Notes under the pieces: generated by a model
Seen by the model: only the letters and a program-made list of their open reading frames with translations
Databases searched by the model: none
What the model was told of the DNA's origin: nothing
From: Penicillium oxalicum
Taxonomy: Eukaryota > Ascomycota > Eurotiomycetes > Eurotiales > Aspergillaceae
Reading direction: 5' to 3'
DNA: 64,000 nt
Assembly (NCBI RefSeq): GCF_001723175.1
Contig: NC_064653.1
Coordinates: 1,364,001-1,428,000, forward strand
Made by a program: the position numbers and the translations under genes
Shown: in pieces, positions 49,097 to 60,490 of the stretch
How positions within the stretch are numbered: position 1 is the stretch's first letter
How the letters are laid out: each line of letters starts with the position of its first letter

Positions 49097-51559
49097 TCAG
49101 CACCGCTCAAACACCCTGTAAAGCCCCTTTAAATCAGCCACCTCGACGACCCCCTTCAGCGTCCTCGTCGTAGCCACGAGACGAGATCGAATCGCGGGGA
49201 ATACCGCATACTCCAACATTCTGGTCAACTGGGCACGGCGGGCCTGAATTCGGGGATCTTCATCTGCCGTCTCTGGAATATCCTGACTGGTTTCAGGCAT
49301 CTGCGGTCCCGCCTCGCTTGTCAGAGCATTTGAATTGTGCGTTGATGAGGATGCAGTAGCCACAGGGAGCTGCTCGGGTGTATAAAACGCAGCTAGTTCG
49401 CGCAGAAATGTACGGAAACAATCCTCCTCGCTCGTCCAATCCACGTATGGACCTAGGCGGAGGAGAAAGCGCGGGAGCTTTGCCAGACAGGGCACATAGC
49501 CCTTCAGTAACAAGGGGAGAGTAAGCAATTCTCCATTCTCGTTGATTTTCATGGAAAAGTACTCGTCGAGCATTTCACGCCGCTCGATGAGAGTTTTCGA
49601 GATTTGCTCGGCTGCGCTGGATAAAACGGCGGCTGCGTCAGGAGTGTTTTCGTTCGCGAGCTCTTCCTGTTCAAAGTCCACCGCTATTTGTAGCAAATCT
49701 ACCACCTTGGGCGGTGGGTCGAGTTTGATGGTCCCGAAATTGCCAAAGTCGGTCAATCCGACTTGGTAGAAAAATTCGTTGCAGACGAGTCCGTAATCGA
49801 CTAGGTAGAGCTTGACACCGGACTGGATTGCGGCCAAACGGCGTTGTTCGTCGGCTAAGCCCACATAGGTGAGAGAACCGAACATCTCAGTCAAGGTGTT
49901 GTGCATATTCGCTCGCACTGCGGCGCGAAGGTTTTTGACAGAAGTCAGCGCGATGAGAAGCGGTTGTCGGTCTGTGACTTCATATTGGAGTCCGTCGTCC
50001 ATCAAGCACGGTGGTGCAATTCCGTGTTCCCCCGATGCGCTTGGATCGGCCGGCGATGCAAGCGCAGCTGGTGTGAGCATGGACGTGATTTTCCGCACTT
50101 TTGAATCCGTGCGAACCAGGTTATTTTCATAGGGTCGCTTGGAAGCTGCGGGAGTCTTGGGCGTAGCAGTCACCTTCCCATCTGGTGGGTCCTCGCTGGA
50201 TGTTGATTGCAGAGTTTCGATGGTCTGCACGCCAGGAAGGAGACTCTGGGTCAGGAAAGTACGACTCGAATCGACTTGGGCGAGCTTGGACCGAATCTCG
50301 TCACACACCATCTCGATAATCTCTTCTTCATTCAAGAAGTTGACCTCTCGTTTTGTTGGGTGCACGTTGACGTCGACCCGGTTGGGCTCAATCTCCAAAT
50401 CAAGATAGACAAAAGGATGGCCGCCCTTGGGTAAGAAGGCAGAGTAAGTCTGCTCAACCGCTCGCTTTATCGCGGTGGATTCAACTGCGCGGTGGTTGAT
50501 AAATAAAAGAATCGTCGTCTTTTTGACATGATAATTGGCGTTGGTAGCAAGGCCCGAAGCCTGAAATCCGAGCTTGTCATCGGTGACCTTGAACTCGACC
50601 AGCTCGTTGGCAACAGCGCTGCCATAGATCTGTCGAATGCGGTCCACCGTCGTAGCACTTGACGGGGTAGAGATACTCACTCCAGAGTCACCATGCTTCC
50701 GGCACGAGAAGGCAACTCCAGCACAATGGACGGCATATCTGCCGACAACATCAAGAATCTTGGCATATTCCTCACTCGCCGATCGAAAAGCGCGCCGTCG
50801 AGTGGGAACGTTATAGAAAAGATCTTCAACCTAGTCGCACCGTCAGCCCTGTGCCCTGACATCAGTGTAACTAGGCCTCTACACTTACTGTGATTTGCGT
50901 TCCTCCCCGTCCTGCAGTAGCCTTGGGCGCAGCAGGCTGACCCGGTTTAGCTGGGACTAATCTGCCGCTATCGTAATGAGCTCGCCAGGCACAACTCGAT
51001 CCCGCAGTTTTTGTCGTCACGGTCAAATGAGCGATGTGGCTGATGCTGGCGAGCGCTTCACCTCGGAAACCGTACGTGCCAATGGAATTCAAGTCTTCAA
51101 ATTCCTTCAGTTTGGAGGTCGTAAATCGTTCGCACAGGATCGGTAGGTCATCGCGCTAGGACGGATTGCCATGTTAGTCCCATTCTGACCCTTCTGGTCT
51201 CATTCATCCACCAGGCTCACCTCGATTCCATGGCCATTGTCTGTGATTTGCAACAATTTCAGCCCGCCATCCTTGACCAGTACCTCCAAAGATGTGGAGC
51301 CTGCATCAACGGCATTTTCAATCAATTCTTTCAATGCGTGCATTGGCGCGACAATAATCTCGCCGGCGGCGATTTTGTTGACCACATCGGGATCTAGTGC
51401 CTGAAGTTACTCGCGATAAGCCCAAGTTGGAAACATGAAAAGAATTAATTTGTCCATCGGCGCTCCTCCTACCTTGATGCGCTTCGGTTTTGGAGGCTCG
51501 GAGGCCTCCAGCTCTTCCGCAGTACGCTTAGCCCCCCGCTCTTCGGCGGCATCATTCAT
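49097..51559 (-). CDS. mlh1: DNA mismatch repair protein Mlh1
   Basis: Mlh1 pairs with Pms1 or Mlh3 to act after MutS homologues in mismatch repair. Exons 51559-51473, 51400-51221, 51155-50889 and 50830-49097 give 755 residues; an in-frame ATG at 51571 would add four. GHKL ATPase motifs are [17 protein letters not shown] and [30 protein letters not shown], then [10 protein letters not shown], mark the N-terminal MutL fold. The linker (about 375-455) is Pro/Ser-rich. The C-terminal domain ends FERC, the conserved Mlh1 C-terminus whose Cys contributes to the Pms1 endonuclease site. The N-terminal 25 residues before [14 protein letters not shown] are a charged fungal extension with KPKRIK. All motifs are intact, so this is not a mutator allele by sequence. 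Confidence 0.95.
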
Positions 51560-52890
51560 CACAACCTCCATGGTGAACAATGGCGCGACACGCGTGACGA
51601 CGTGATGCGGAGAGAAAATGGGTTCAGGTGCTTTGGAGATAAGGCGATAAGCGCTGCCGAGGACCGTCTCTGGTGGAGTCTTTCCCGGGGCGAATTTCTG
51701 ATGACGAAATAAAAGAGCTTCCACTCACAGTCCACCCGGAATTATCACTGCGACTTACCAGAGGGAATGCCTCAATGATATTCTCCCTCAGTCGGGCCGA
51801 CTATTGTAGAAAAGCAGGGTACAGCTCAAATTGTTCCAGGCTGACCCCTAGAGCATCCGATGTAATGGACATCGGTCGGAAAGCTAGATCGGATCGGAGG
51901 CCATGGCTCGTGCAGATCCCGTACATTCACCTGGGCCTCTAATTGTTTCTGCAGTTGTGTTCGTGTCTACTGCAGAAACCACCTTCTGCAGTGCTGCATT
52001 TGATCAATTTTACAATTAGTCTTCGACTCCTAGCGCACAGTATATTCGTCGCTATTGAATGATATAGAGTATATGGCAAAGTACGGTCATCAAACTCTCC
52101 GGTAATGGGACCTTCCCAAAATCAGATAGCGTCGGATGTTGTAAAAATTCGTCGAACGTGTATCTATGAACTCTTCCACTTGATTTTCAAAACTTGGATG
52201 CAGATGCTTGGCAAGACCGAGTGAAACGAGGGTCACACCTTCGTCTGCATGGTGCATGTGTGGCATTTGACTCTCGGTCGTTGACAACAGCGGCCGGTTT
52301 GGGGGAAACCTTCCATCTGGTACTGGAGCTCTAATATAGAGTGGGCTTTTGGTAAGGTGAAGATTGGAGGCATATCAGGAGACAGGTGGGATGAGAAGCT
52401 GGAGACCAAGAGGGGCGACTTTTACCACTTGATTGGGCGTTACTCATTGAACGTAATAGCATCTACTCAATTGAAAATCCAATGGAAGAGCAGGTAGTAC
52501 GACCTAAAGAATTTTAGTCACTTGGTAAACACCTGCAAAGTCGACAAAACATGATGCTGGATCGGTGGCAAACCATAGTAAATAATGATAAGCGCCTCTC
52601 GATTCTGCAGCCTGAGGTGTCCATCACAGGACGCCGACCTGACGGAATGGATCTGGTCCCGTAAGAAGTTCGGGCGCGATGATTATGTAACTCGGGAGCT
52701 GCACCGGTGGCCGAGCTCTCTGCTCTCTGCGCTTCCATCAACCAGCTTACAATCAACATCGTCCCTCATCATTTGCAAGACTGTCCCAGTCTCGCTCATT
52801 AACTCACCACTCCTTCTTGCTCCGTTGCTCTTGAGACGCTACTACGCTCTTTCAATTTCATACGCTCCCGCCGCTAGACCCCCGTCAGTG
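51560..52890. promoter_or_regulatory. Divergent intergenic region, MLH1 / RPN1
   Basis: 1.3 kb between two start codons, with both promoters inside. An in-frame open stretch upstream of MLH1 reaches 51724 but is not family-like. No other gene is supported. Confidence 0.45.
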
Positions 52891-55800
52891 ATGGCGAACG
52901 ACGGCGAACAGCCAACCTCCGCCGACAAGGGCAAGGGCAAAGTTGACGATGTTCGCGAGCTGAACGGCAAGAAGTCACAAAAGGACGAGAAGACACCCGT
53001 AGATGGCAAGAAGAAGGATGAGGGCCCACAAGAAGGTGAGTCCTCCCAACCGCATTTCTAGACTCGGAGTCAATGGGGCGTCATGTCGTCTTTCGTCGAA
53101 CCTGTTCGCCTTGCCGATCGAACGCTGACCATGTCCAAGATGAGCTCAGTGAAGAGGATCAGCAGCTCAAGGATGAGCTGGAGATGCTCGTGGAGCGGTT
53201 AAAGGTATGCGAAGTCTTCACTACCGCCATGGTGTGTGCAATGACGTCTATACTAATCGTTGCTCGCGACAGGAGCCAGATACATCCTTGTACGGACCAG
53301 CCCTTGATGCCATCAAAAACTTCATCAAGACATCAACCTCATCTATGACCGCTGTTCCCAAGCCCCTGAAGTTCCTCCGACCGCACTATGATCAGCTCAC
53401 GGAACTGTATGAGAAGTGGGCGGCGGGCCCTGTCAAGGTAAGAGTTGTGCAATCTTTTATGCTGGGAGGACCAAGTTTACTTAAACATCTTTTCATGTAC
53501 GCAGGATTCGCTAGCCGATATGCTCTCTGTTCTTGGCATGACCTACGGCGACGAGGAGAAGCTGGAAACACTCAAATACCGCCTCTTGGCCAAGTCCGAG
53601 GACCTTGGCTCATGGGGACACGAATACATCCGCCACCTCGCGCTAGAAATCGGACAAGAATATCAGAACCGGTTGAATGCGGAGAAGGAGACACAAGATT
53701 TAGTGGATCTTGCACTCTCTCTGGTGCCGTATTTCTTGAGCCACAACGCCGAGGCTGATGCGGTCGATTTGCTGAGCGAGATGGAGATCATCGAGGAGAT
53801 CCCGCGATTTGTCGACGAGAACACATACCCCCGCGTGTGTCTATACATGGTCAGCATGGTCAACCTGCTTACCTACCCGGAGGATCAGCAGTTCCTGCGG
53901 ACAGCACACGAAATCTATGTTCGCTACAACAAGCTCTCCCAAGCTATTGTTCTTGCCATTCGTCTGAACGATATCGACCTGATTAAGAGTGACATCAACG
54001 CCACTGATGATAGGGCTCTGAAGAAACAGATGGCGTTCCTCGTCTCACGGCAACAGATCTGGCTTGATATGCCCGAGGAGGATGAGGAGGATGAGGCCCT
54101 GAATGACTCTCTCAACAACACATCTATTCCCAAGCATTTCAAGTCTCTCGGCAAGGAACTCAACATTCTCGATCCAAAAATGCCCGAGGATATTTACAAG
54201 ACACATTTGGAGAACAGCCGAGGGGCCGGCCTCACCAACCTCGATTCGGCTCGGCACAACTTGGCGAGTGCGTTTGTCAATTCGTTTGTCAATGCAGGAT
54301 TTGGCAACGACAAGATGATGCTCGTCGACGGAGAGAAGGGCCCCTGGGTCTGGAAAACTAAGGATGACGGTATGCTCTCGACCACTGCGTCGTTGGGTAT
54401 GCTGCTGCACCGAGACGTTGATGATGGACTCGACAAGATCGACAAATTCACATACGCGCAGGAGGACCAGGTCAAGGCCGGTGCACTTCTTGCTATTGGT
54501 ATTCTGAACTCTGGAGTGCGCATCGAGACCGACCCCGCTCTTGCGCTTCTGAGTGATCCAGACAACCTCGAAGCCAAGAGCGTGCCGATGCGTGTCGCAT
54601 CGATCATGGGTCTTGGTCTGGCATACGCCGGTTCCAACAAGGAAGACCTTCTCGAGATTCTGCTACCTATTGTCGAGGATGCCTCTTTAGACATGCAGCT
54701 GTCTGCCATGGCGGCCGTCTCCCTCGGTCTCATTTTCGTTGGATCATCTAACCATCAGGTCAGCGAGGCCATTGCCACAACGCTTATGGACGAGGAGCGC
54801 CAAAAGCAGCTTAAGGACAAGTGGACAAGGTTCATGGCCCTTGGATTGGCTCTTCTTTACTTTGGTCGTCAGGAGGAAGTTGATGTCATCCTTGACATCC
54901 TCAAGGCCGTTGACCATCCCATGGCCAAGCCTACCTCCGTTCTCGCATCAGTGTGTGCATGGGCCGGTACCGGAACGGTATTGAAGTTGCAGGAACTTTT
55001 GCACATCTGTAACGATATTATCGAGGAGAAAGAAGAGAACAAGGGCGACGAGCTTGTTCAGTCTTATGCTGTTTTGGGTCTTTCCCTGATCGCAATGGGC
55101 GAAGACGTTGGTCAAGACATGATTCTGCGACAATTTGGGCACCTTATGCACTATGGATCCAGCAACATCCGCCGTGCTGTTCCCCTTGCCATGGGTCTTA
55201 TCAGTCCCAGCAACCCGCAGATGAAGGTTTACGACACTTTGTCACGATACAGTCACGATAACGACAATGACGTGGCCATCAACGCAATCTTCGCCATGGG
55301 CCTCTGTGGTGCGGGTACGAACAATGCTCGTCTGGCTCAGCTTCTTCGCCAACTTGCAAGTTACTACCACCGCGACCAGAACTCTCTATTCATGGTGCGC
55401 ATTGCTCAGGGTCTCCTGCACATGGGTAAGGGTACCATGACGCTCAACCCCTTCCACACGGACCGACAGGTCCTCTCACGAGTGTCAGCTGCCGGTCTTC
55501 TGACCGTGCTCGTGTCTCTCATCGATGCCAAGCAGTTCATCTTGGCCGAACACCACTACCTCCTTTACTTCCTCATTACCGCCATGTACCCTCGCTTCCT
55601 TGTGACGCTAGATGAAGATCTGCAACCTGTCACTGTAAACGTTCGTGTGGGTCAAGCTGTCGACGTTGTGGGTCAGGCTGGTCGTCCCAAGACGATTACC
55701 GGTTGGCAGACGCAGAGTACGCCAGTTCTTCTCTCGTATGGCGAGCGAGCCGAGCTGGAGGACGAGCAGTACCTTCCTCTCAGCAGCACCCTTGAAGGAT

Positions 55801-55905
55801 TGGTTATTCTCCGCAAAGTGAGTAGACCACCGTTCCGCCGCCGAGAGGCGTTTTAACCCCAAACTAACAATTTGATAGAATCCGGATTGGGTCGCGCCCG
55901 AATAA
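52891..55905 (+). CDS. rpn1: 26S proteasome regulatory particle non-ATPase subunit Rpn1
   Basis: Rpn1 is the largest base scaffold of the proteasome, binding ubiquitin receptors and Ubp6. Exons 52891-53035, 53140-53204, 53273-53437, 53505-55817 and 55879-55905 give 904 residues. The N-terminus is Lys/Asp-rich ([18 protein letters not shown]). [20 protein letters not shown] and [17 protein letters not shown] are typical. PC repeats run from about 405 to 780, for example [49 protein letters not shown] and [13 protein letters not shown]. The C-terminal beta domain includes [18 protein letters not shown]. The final exon is 27 nt and encodes NPDWVAPE, the usual end. Everything is in phase. Confidence 0.95.
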
Positions 55906-56317
55906 GATGACACGCTACGTCGGCCAGTCCACTGGCTCAGCTAACTACAACCGGTTCTCCATAGCGGGCGAAGGATCGCCGGATCTAATTCGTGATAAGA
56001 ACAACCAAGAATCAATATGCATATCATGATCTCTCCGATTTTTATCCTGATAGTCTCGGACGGCACGTCAATTCTCTTGATAGGAGACCTTTTTACCCGA
56101 GATGTACTTGTAGACTAGTATACACCCCGATGGGGATCCTGTCAAAGGGCTGTTGCGACCCCAATCTGGAAGTAGGGCTTAGGGCTATGAGCTTAATCTT
56201 TTTTTCTATCTCCGCATCTCCGTGGATGCGAAGCCGACGACTTCGGTGATTTGCTATCGCGCATCGACTTTTGAGTCCAGTGGATTTGTTTTGAAATCGT
56301 GCTGCGAATACGTCAGG
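55906..56317. other. Intergenic region RPN1 / RIO2
   Basis: 3' flank of RPN1 and promoter of RIO2, in tandem. No gene is seen. Confidence 0.5.
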
Positions 56318-57760
56318 ATGAAACTCGACGCGAAAGCTCTCCGTTATCTGACCTCTGAAGATTTCAGAGTGCTCCAAGGGGTACTTATCCGCCCCTCACC
56401 CCCCCCCCCCCCCCTCCCCCGCCATGAATCCTGTCATCGACTTGAGCGCTCGCAGCAAGTTAACCAGCAGACGCGCTTTCTAGGTTGAAGCCGGAAGTCG
56501 AAATCATGAAGTTGTTCCCACTCCTCTCATCGCTCAACTTTCCGGCCTTCGTGGTGGCAGCGGCGTGCACCGCTCGATCTCCAACCTCGCCAAGACGAAC
56601 CTGATCGCCAAGGTCAAGAATGCAAAGTGTATGTCACAAATATACTGTCCATCCCGATGGTGTGAAATGCAAGGACTAATATTCCCGGCTGCGCTGTAGA
56701 TGACGGTTATCGACTGACCTACGGTGGCCTCGATTATCTGGCGCTCAATGCGCATCAGAAGCAAAAGGTGGTTTACTCGGTCGGAAATCAGATTGGTGTG
56801 GGTAAGGAGTCAGATATTGTCGTGGTCGCCCACAGCAGCGGTGCTCAGCGCATCCTCAAGATCCACCGTCTCGGTCGTATCTCTTTTCGTACCGTCAAGA
56901 CGAACCGCGACTACCTTCGCCATCGAAACACAGGTTCCTGGATGTACATGTCTCGCCTGGCCGCAATGAAAGAGTTCGCCTTTATGAAAGCCCTGAAGGA
57001 GAATGGATTCCGGGTCCCAGAGCCCATCGCCCAGAACAGACATACGATCGTGATGGAGCTGATTGACGCATTCCCACTCCGCCAGATCTCCAAGGTGGCT
57101 CATCCAGAAGCGCTGTACTCGGAATTGATGGACACGATTCTGGAGCTGGCTCGATTTGGGTTGATCCACGGTGATTTCAATGAATTCAATATCTTGATCA
57201 AGGAGATTTCAGACCCCAGCGGCAAAGGAAAGGCTTCCGCTGATGCAGACCCCGAAGATTCTGACGAAAATATCCGGCTGGAACCGGTGATTATTGATTT
57301 TCCTCAGATGGTCTCCATTGATCACATGAATGCGGAAATGTACTTTGATCGAGATGTCAACTGTATCAAGCGATACTTCCAAAGGAAATTCCATTTTGTC
57401 AGCGATGTGCCGGGTCCATTCTTTGCCGATGCGAAGAAGAACTTCCTCAGGAATCCTGGCAAGCGACTGGATGTGGAGGTTGAAGCATCTGGATTCTCAA
57501 GGAAGATGGCTCGTGAACTGGAAAGTTACATGAAGGAAGTCGGAGCAGACGGGGATGCTGGTGCTGCTCGGGATGATCTTGACGACGATGATGACGACGA
57601 GGAAGAGGATGAAGAAGAGGATGAAGAAGAGGAGGAGGAGGAGGATGCCGGAGACGAGGACACACAGCAAGAGCAACAAGGCGGGCCAAGCAGTGCAGAA
57701 GTCGACGAAAGTGCGCAACGTTTGGCGGATTTGAATGTATCTGGGTCATCAAGGCAATGA
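56318..57760 (+). CDS. rio2: RIO2 atypical protein kinase, 40S maturation factor
   Basis: Rio2 is an atypical kinase/ATPase that acts on pre-40S ribosomes in 20S pre-rRNA processing. Exons 56318-56380, 56484-56628 and 56700-57760 give 422 residues. The N-terminal winged helix is MKLDAKALRYLTSEDFRVLQ, then NHEVVPTPLIAQLSGLRGG. The kinase has IGVGKESDIVVV, the Lys in ILKIHRLGRISFRTVK, the STGSWMYMSRLAA-type flexible loop (TGSWMYMSRLAAMKEF), the catalytic loop LIHGDFNEFNIL, and the metal Asp in VIIDFPQMV. An acidic tail (57582-57660) of nearly pure Asp/Glu follows. Intron 1 has a 16-base poly-C tract (56399-56414). The donor there is GTACTT, weaker than its neighbours. Confidence 0.95.
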
Positions 57761-58230
57761 TGGCTCGGAAGTTACAGCAGCTCTGACATTGTGCATTGAT
57801 GACTATAATGATGATGACTTTAGACTGTATGATAGGTTCTTTGTTAATGCATCTGGACTACCTACTCCAAGGATGATGATCATCTCAGTCACATCATTGA
57901 TGGAACCTGCCATTAACCATCTTTTCTGCCGATATAAACCTAGTGTTCCAGAAGCGGATCAATCCAAACCATATCCAGTCAACTCTGCTCCAGCTCTGCT
58001 ACTTTCCTGCCCAGCTCGTCATTCGTAGCTAGGCACTGCTCAGGACCAAATGATAAATATACCTACAACCCCCCGTTAACCTCTTCTCGCTCTAAGTTCC
58101 TCCAAGTGAAGTTCTGGTGCTACAGACAGGACAGAAGGGTGTCTCTTTCCCGGTCTCTATCCATCAGCCGTGGGAATTCTCACCCATATCACTATCAATT
58201 CCATGCAAACACAGTCTCCCGCGGTGATCC
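57761..58230. other. Intergenic region downstream of RIO2
   Basis: RIO2 3' flank and putative promoter of the small candidate gene. Nothing further is recognised. Confidence 0.45.
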
Positions 58231-58515
58231 ATGTCCGCCTCTGAAGGTCTGATTTCCTTCGGTTTCTACTGTTTTGGGCTAGTCACCGGCATCTCAATTC
58301 CACATCTGCATAAGAAGTGGCTGGATTATCGCGAGCGGCAAAAGGCCAAACAGAGTCTCGATCTGCCACTGGCACATCCATCTTCACCAGTGTCGCCAAG
58401 GCCAAGTACTTGGGTTCGCAACAATGGCCCTGCGACTCCATATCGAGAGCTGGACTCACGGAGTTTGGGTCATCCATCCTGGCATCAGAATGAGTTATTA
58501 CCTAAGCCGGGATAG
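58231..58515 (+). CDS. Small putative membrane protein, unknown
   Basis: A single ATG-started frame of 94 residues. The first 27 positions (GLISFGFYCFGLVTGISIP) form one likely membrane helix without a cleavage site. A basic segment, HKKWLDYRERQKAK, and then a Pro/Ser-rich polar tail follow. This is the build of a small single-pass protein with a short lumenal end. I do not know the family. Support is only the hydrophobic/basic pattern and the clear ATG; it could be chance. No introns are needed. Confidence 0.4.
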   Translation: MSASEGLISFGFYCFGLVTGISIPHLHKKWLDYRERQKAKQSLDLPLAHPSSPVSPRPSTWVRNNGPATPYRELDSRSLGHPSWHQNELLPKPG

Positions 58516-59181
58516 CAGTGTGCTGTAACATTTCTGTCTTGTCCAGAGTGGAAATGAGCTCAGTCCTGCTGCGTCGGGTGAAGCGTCGCAGGAGGAGGAA
58601 TAGGTTCTCATGACTAGTTACCTATTTATTGCGATCAGGGACAGCCCCATTTGATATCTATGAACAGTCGTACTTGCCAAATACAATACAATTCCCCCTC
58701 AGATAATTTGAAAAAAAAGACATCAATAATAATGTACAAGTTATAGAAATAGGTATATGTTCTTGTCTTATTTACAGTCTTAGACTTGAAAGTGTATTGA
58801 ATGTACCGCTCATACATCCTAAGTTTGTTATTTGAAATGTTTAATTAGTTTGTTCCATCAATATAGGATCTTATAGGCAGTAAAACACTTGTCACAGCCA
58901 TGCTTTTTTGACAAGGTAGACAGTCGGATATATTTAAGTGAAAAGGTTCTTATGGACCTAGAATATGCGATCAACAGACACATGAATCCTCAATACTATA
59001 CTCCTACCGACAGTCTGTTTGATTTTGTCAGAAAGTTGCGCTGGCCAACCAAACGGGACTACGGTAAGCGTGGCGGCCACCTGCGCATTTTTGGGAATGC
59101 CCGTGCAAGATACTCCAGTTGCTTCAAGTGTCGTGCGGATGCAATAATCTCCACAATCTACCCAGACACAATATCTTCACC
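58516..59181. other. Intergenic region before uL23m
   Basis: AT-rich, with the uL23m promoter at its end. A plus-strand frame from 58889 is not family-like and runs past the uL23m start in another frame. Confidence 0.4.
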
Positions 59182-60088
59182 ATGGTGCGCCGAGCAGTTG
59201 CCATTCCCAAGGCAGCCAAGAATGCCTTTGTGCCACCCTCTCAACGCAAGCAGGTCTTCTTGTACGTTTGCCTCCATCTATGGCCCCTTCCTCAAGAAGG
59301 AACCCTTCAAATTTCTTGTCTGCCGCAGTCCTCAAAATAAGACTCCTGGTCTTACATGAATCCACATCACCCCAGTCAATCTCGAGTCTATGCTCTCTCC
59401 TTCATAAAGACTAACATGGTTTAAAATACAGGCCTGAGTTTGTGATCGCCCTCGCCCGCACACCCTTCCTCTCTCCTCGTTACGCTCAATTCCGCGTCCC
59501 TCTCAACTTCAACAAGCTGGATTTGCGCGACTACCTCCAAAATGCGTATAATGTGGGCATTGTCAGTGTGCGCAGCTACATTGAACAACAGCCAATCACT
59601 CGCATGACGCGAGATGGAAGAAACATCGGTGCCTGGCGACGACCAAAGGCGCAGAAGCGGATGACCGTGGAACTGCGCGAACCCTTCGTTTATCCTGAAG
59701 AGCCGAAGGATCTTAGCCCGTACGTGACTGACTCCGATGCGCATGTCCGCATTGACGGGTGTTTTGTTCAAATACCGTCTTACAGCCTCTGGGCTGTCAA
59801 TGCGCGTGACTGTTTCGAGTTCTCTGCTAACTTGTGGTTTGCTCTATCGATAGATGGGAGAAGGAATCCTGGGATGCTAGTGAGAAGTGGCAAACTGGTA
59901 TGCAGAAGAAGATGCAGCAAAAGTCGCACAGCGCCGAGGAGCCCGATACAGATGTGCGCAAGGCCTTTGAAGAGCAGGCCAAGGAGCTCAAGAAGACTCC
60001 TGAGGAGTGGCGACCGTCGTCAAAGGCGTTGGGCGTGGATCTCGCACGCAGGTTATCCGTCAGGACAGGAGCGAAGACGGCGAAATGA
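59182..60088 (+). CDS. Mitochondrial large-subunit ribosomal protein uL23m (Mrp20 type)
   Basis: A component of the mitochondrial 54S subunit near the peptide exit tunnel. Exons 59182-59261, 59432-59719 and 59854-60088 give 200 residues. The start MVRRAVAIPKAAKNAFVPP is basic. The L23 fold is in FVIALARTPFLSPRYAQFRVPLNFNK-type sequence (residues 27-52) and DLRDYLQNAYNVGIVSVRSYIE. A C-terminal helical extension (EKWQTGMQKKMQQK, AFEEQAKELKKTPEEWRP) is typical of the mitochondrial form. Both introns interrupt codons and rejoin in phase (TT+G, CC+A). The gene converges on the Lon gene. Confidence 0.92.
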
Positions 60089-60490
60089 AAGTGCACATAA
60101 TGGGCTCTTATGGTTGACATTTGCATGTCATTTGTATTGTTATCTTCATCGGGTGCGCCGTGTATTATATCATCATGAGTTTGCGTTACAATTTACATAA
60201 AATCCAATGTTGGTTTCCCTTTTTGTTTCATGGGTTGATCCGCGTCCACTAGAATGGAAATGCATGAAAATTTGGAAAATATGCTGCAATGCTAAATATA
60301 CTATTCAAAATAGACAGAAATCAAAAAGGAAAAGAAAGGTGACAAGATTCCCAACATGGACTAGGAGAATCGATCGCAATGCTGAAAGAGAGAGGGGAGT
60401 GCTGGCATATGGAGGAAGTGAGTAAGAGTCGGTCACCTTCCAGCTCAAAGCACAGATATTGCTTCGGGGGACAACCCCAAGGGATTGCAC
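60089..60490. other. Convergent 3' region, uL23m / Lon
   Basis: 3' flanks of both genes, AT-rich (for example 60262-60340). No gene is seen. Confidence 0.5.

Noticed and set aside
54194..54733. 179-codon frame antisense to RPN1
   Set aside because: A shadow of the PC-repeat coding region.
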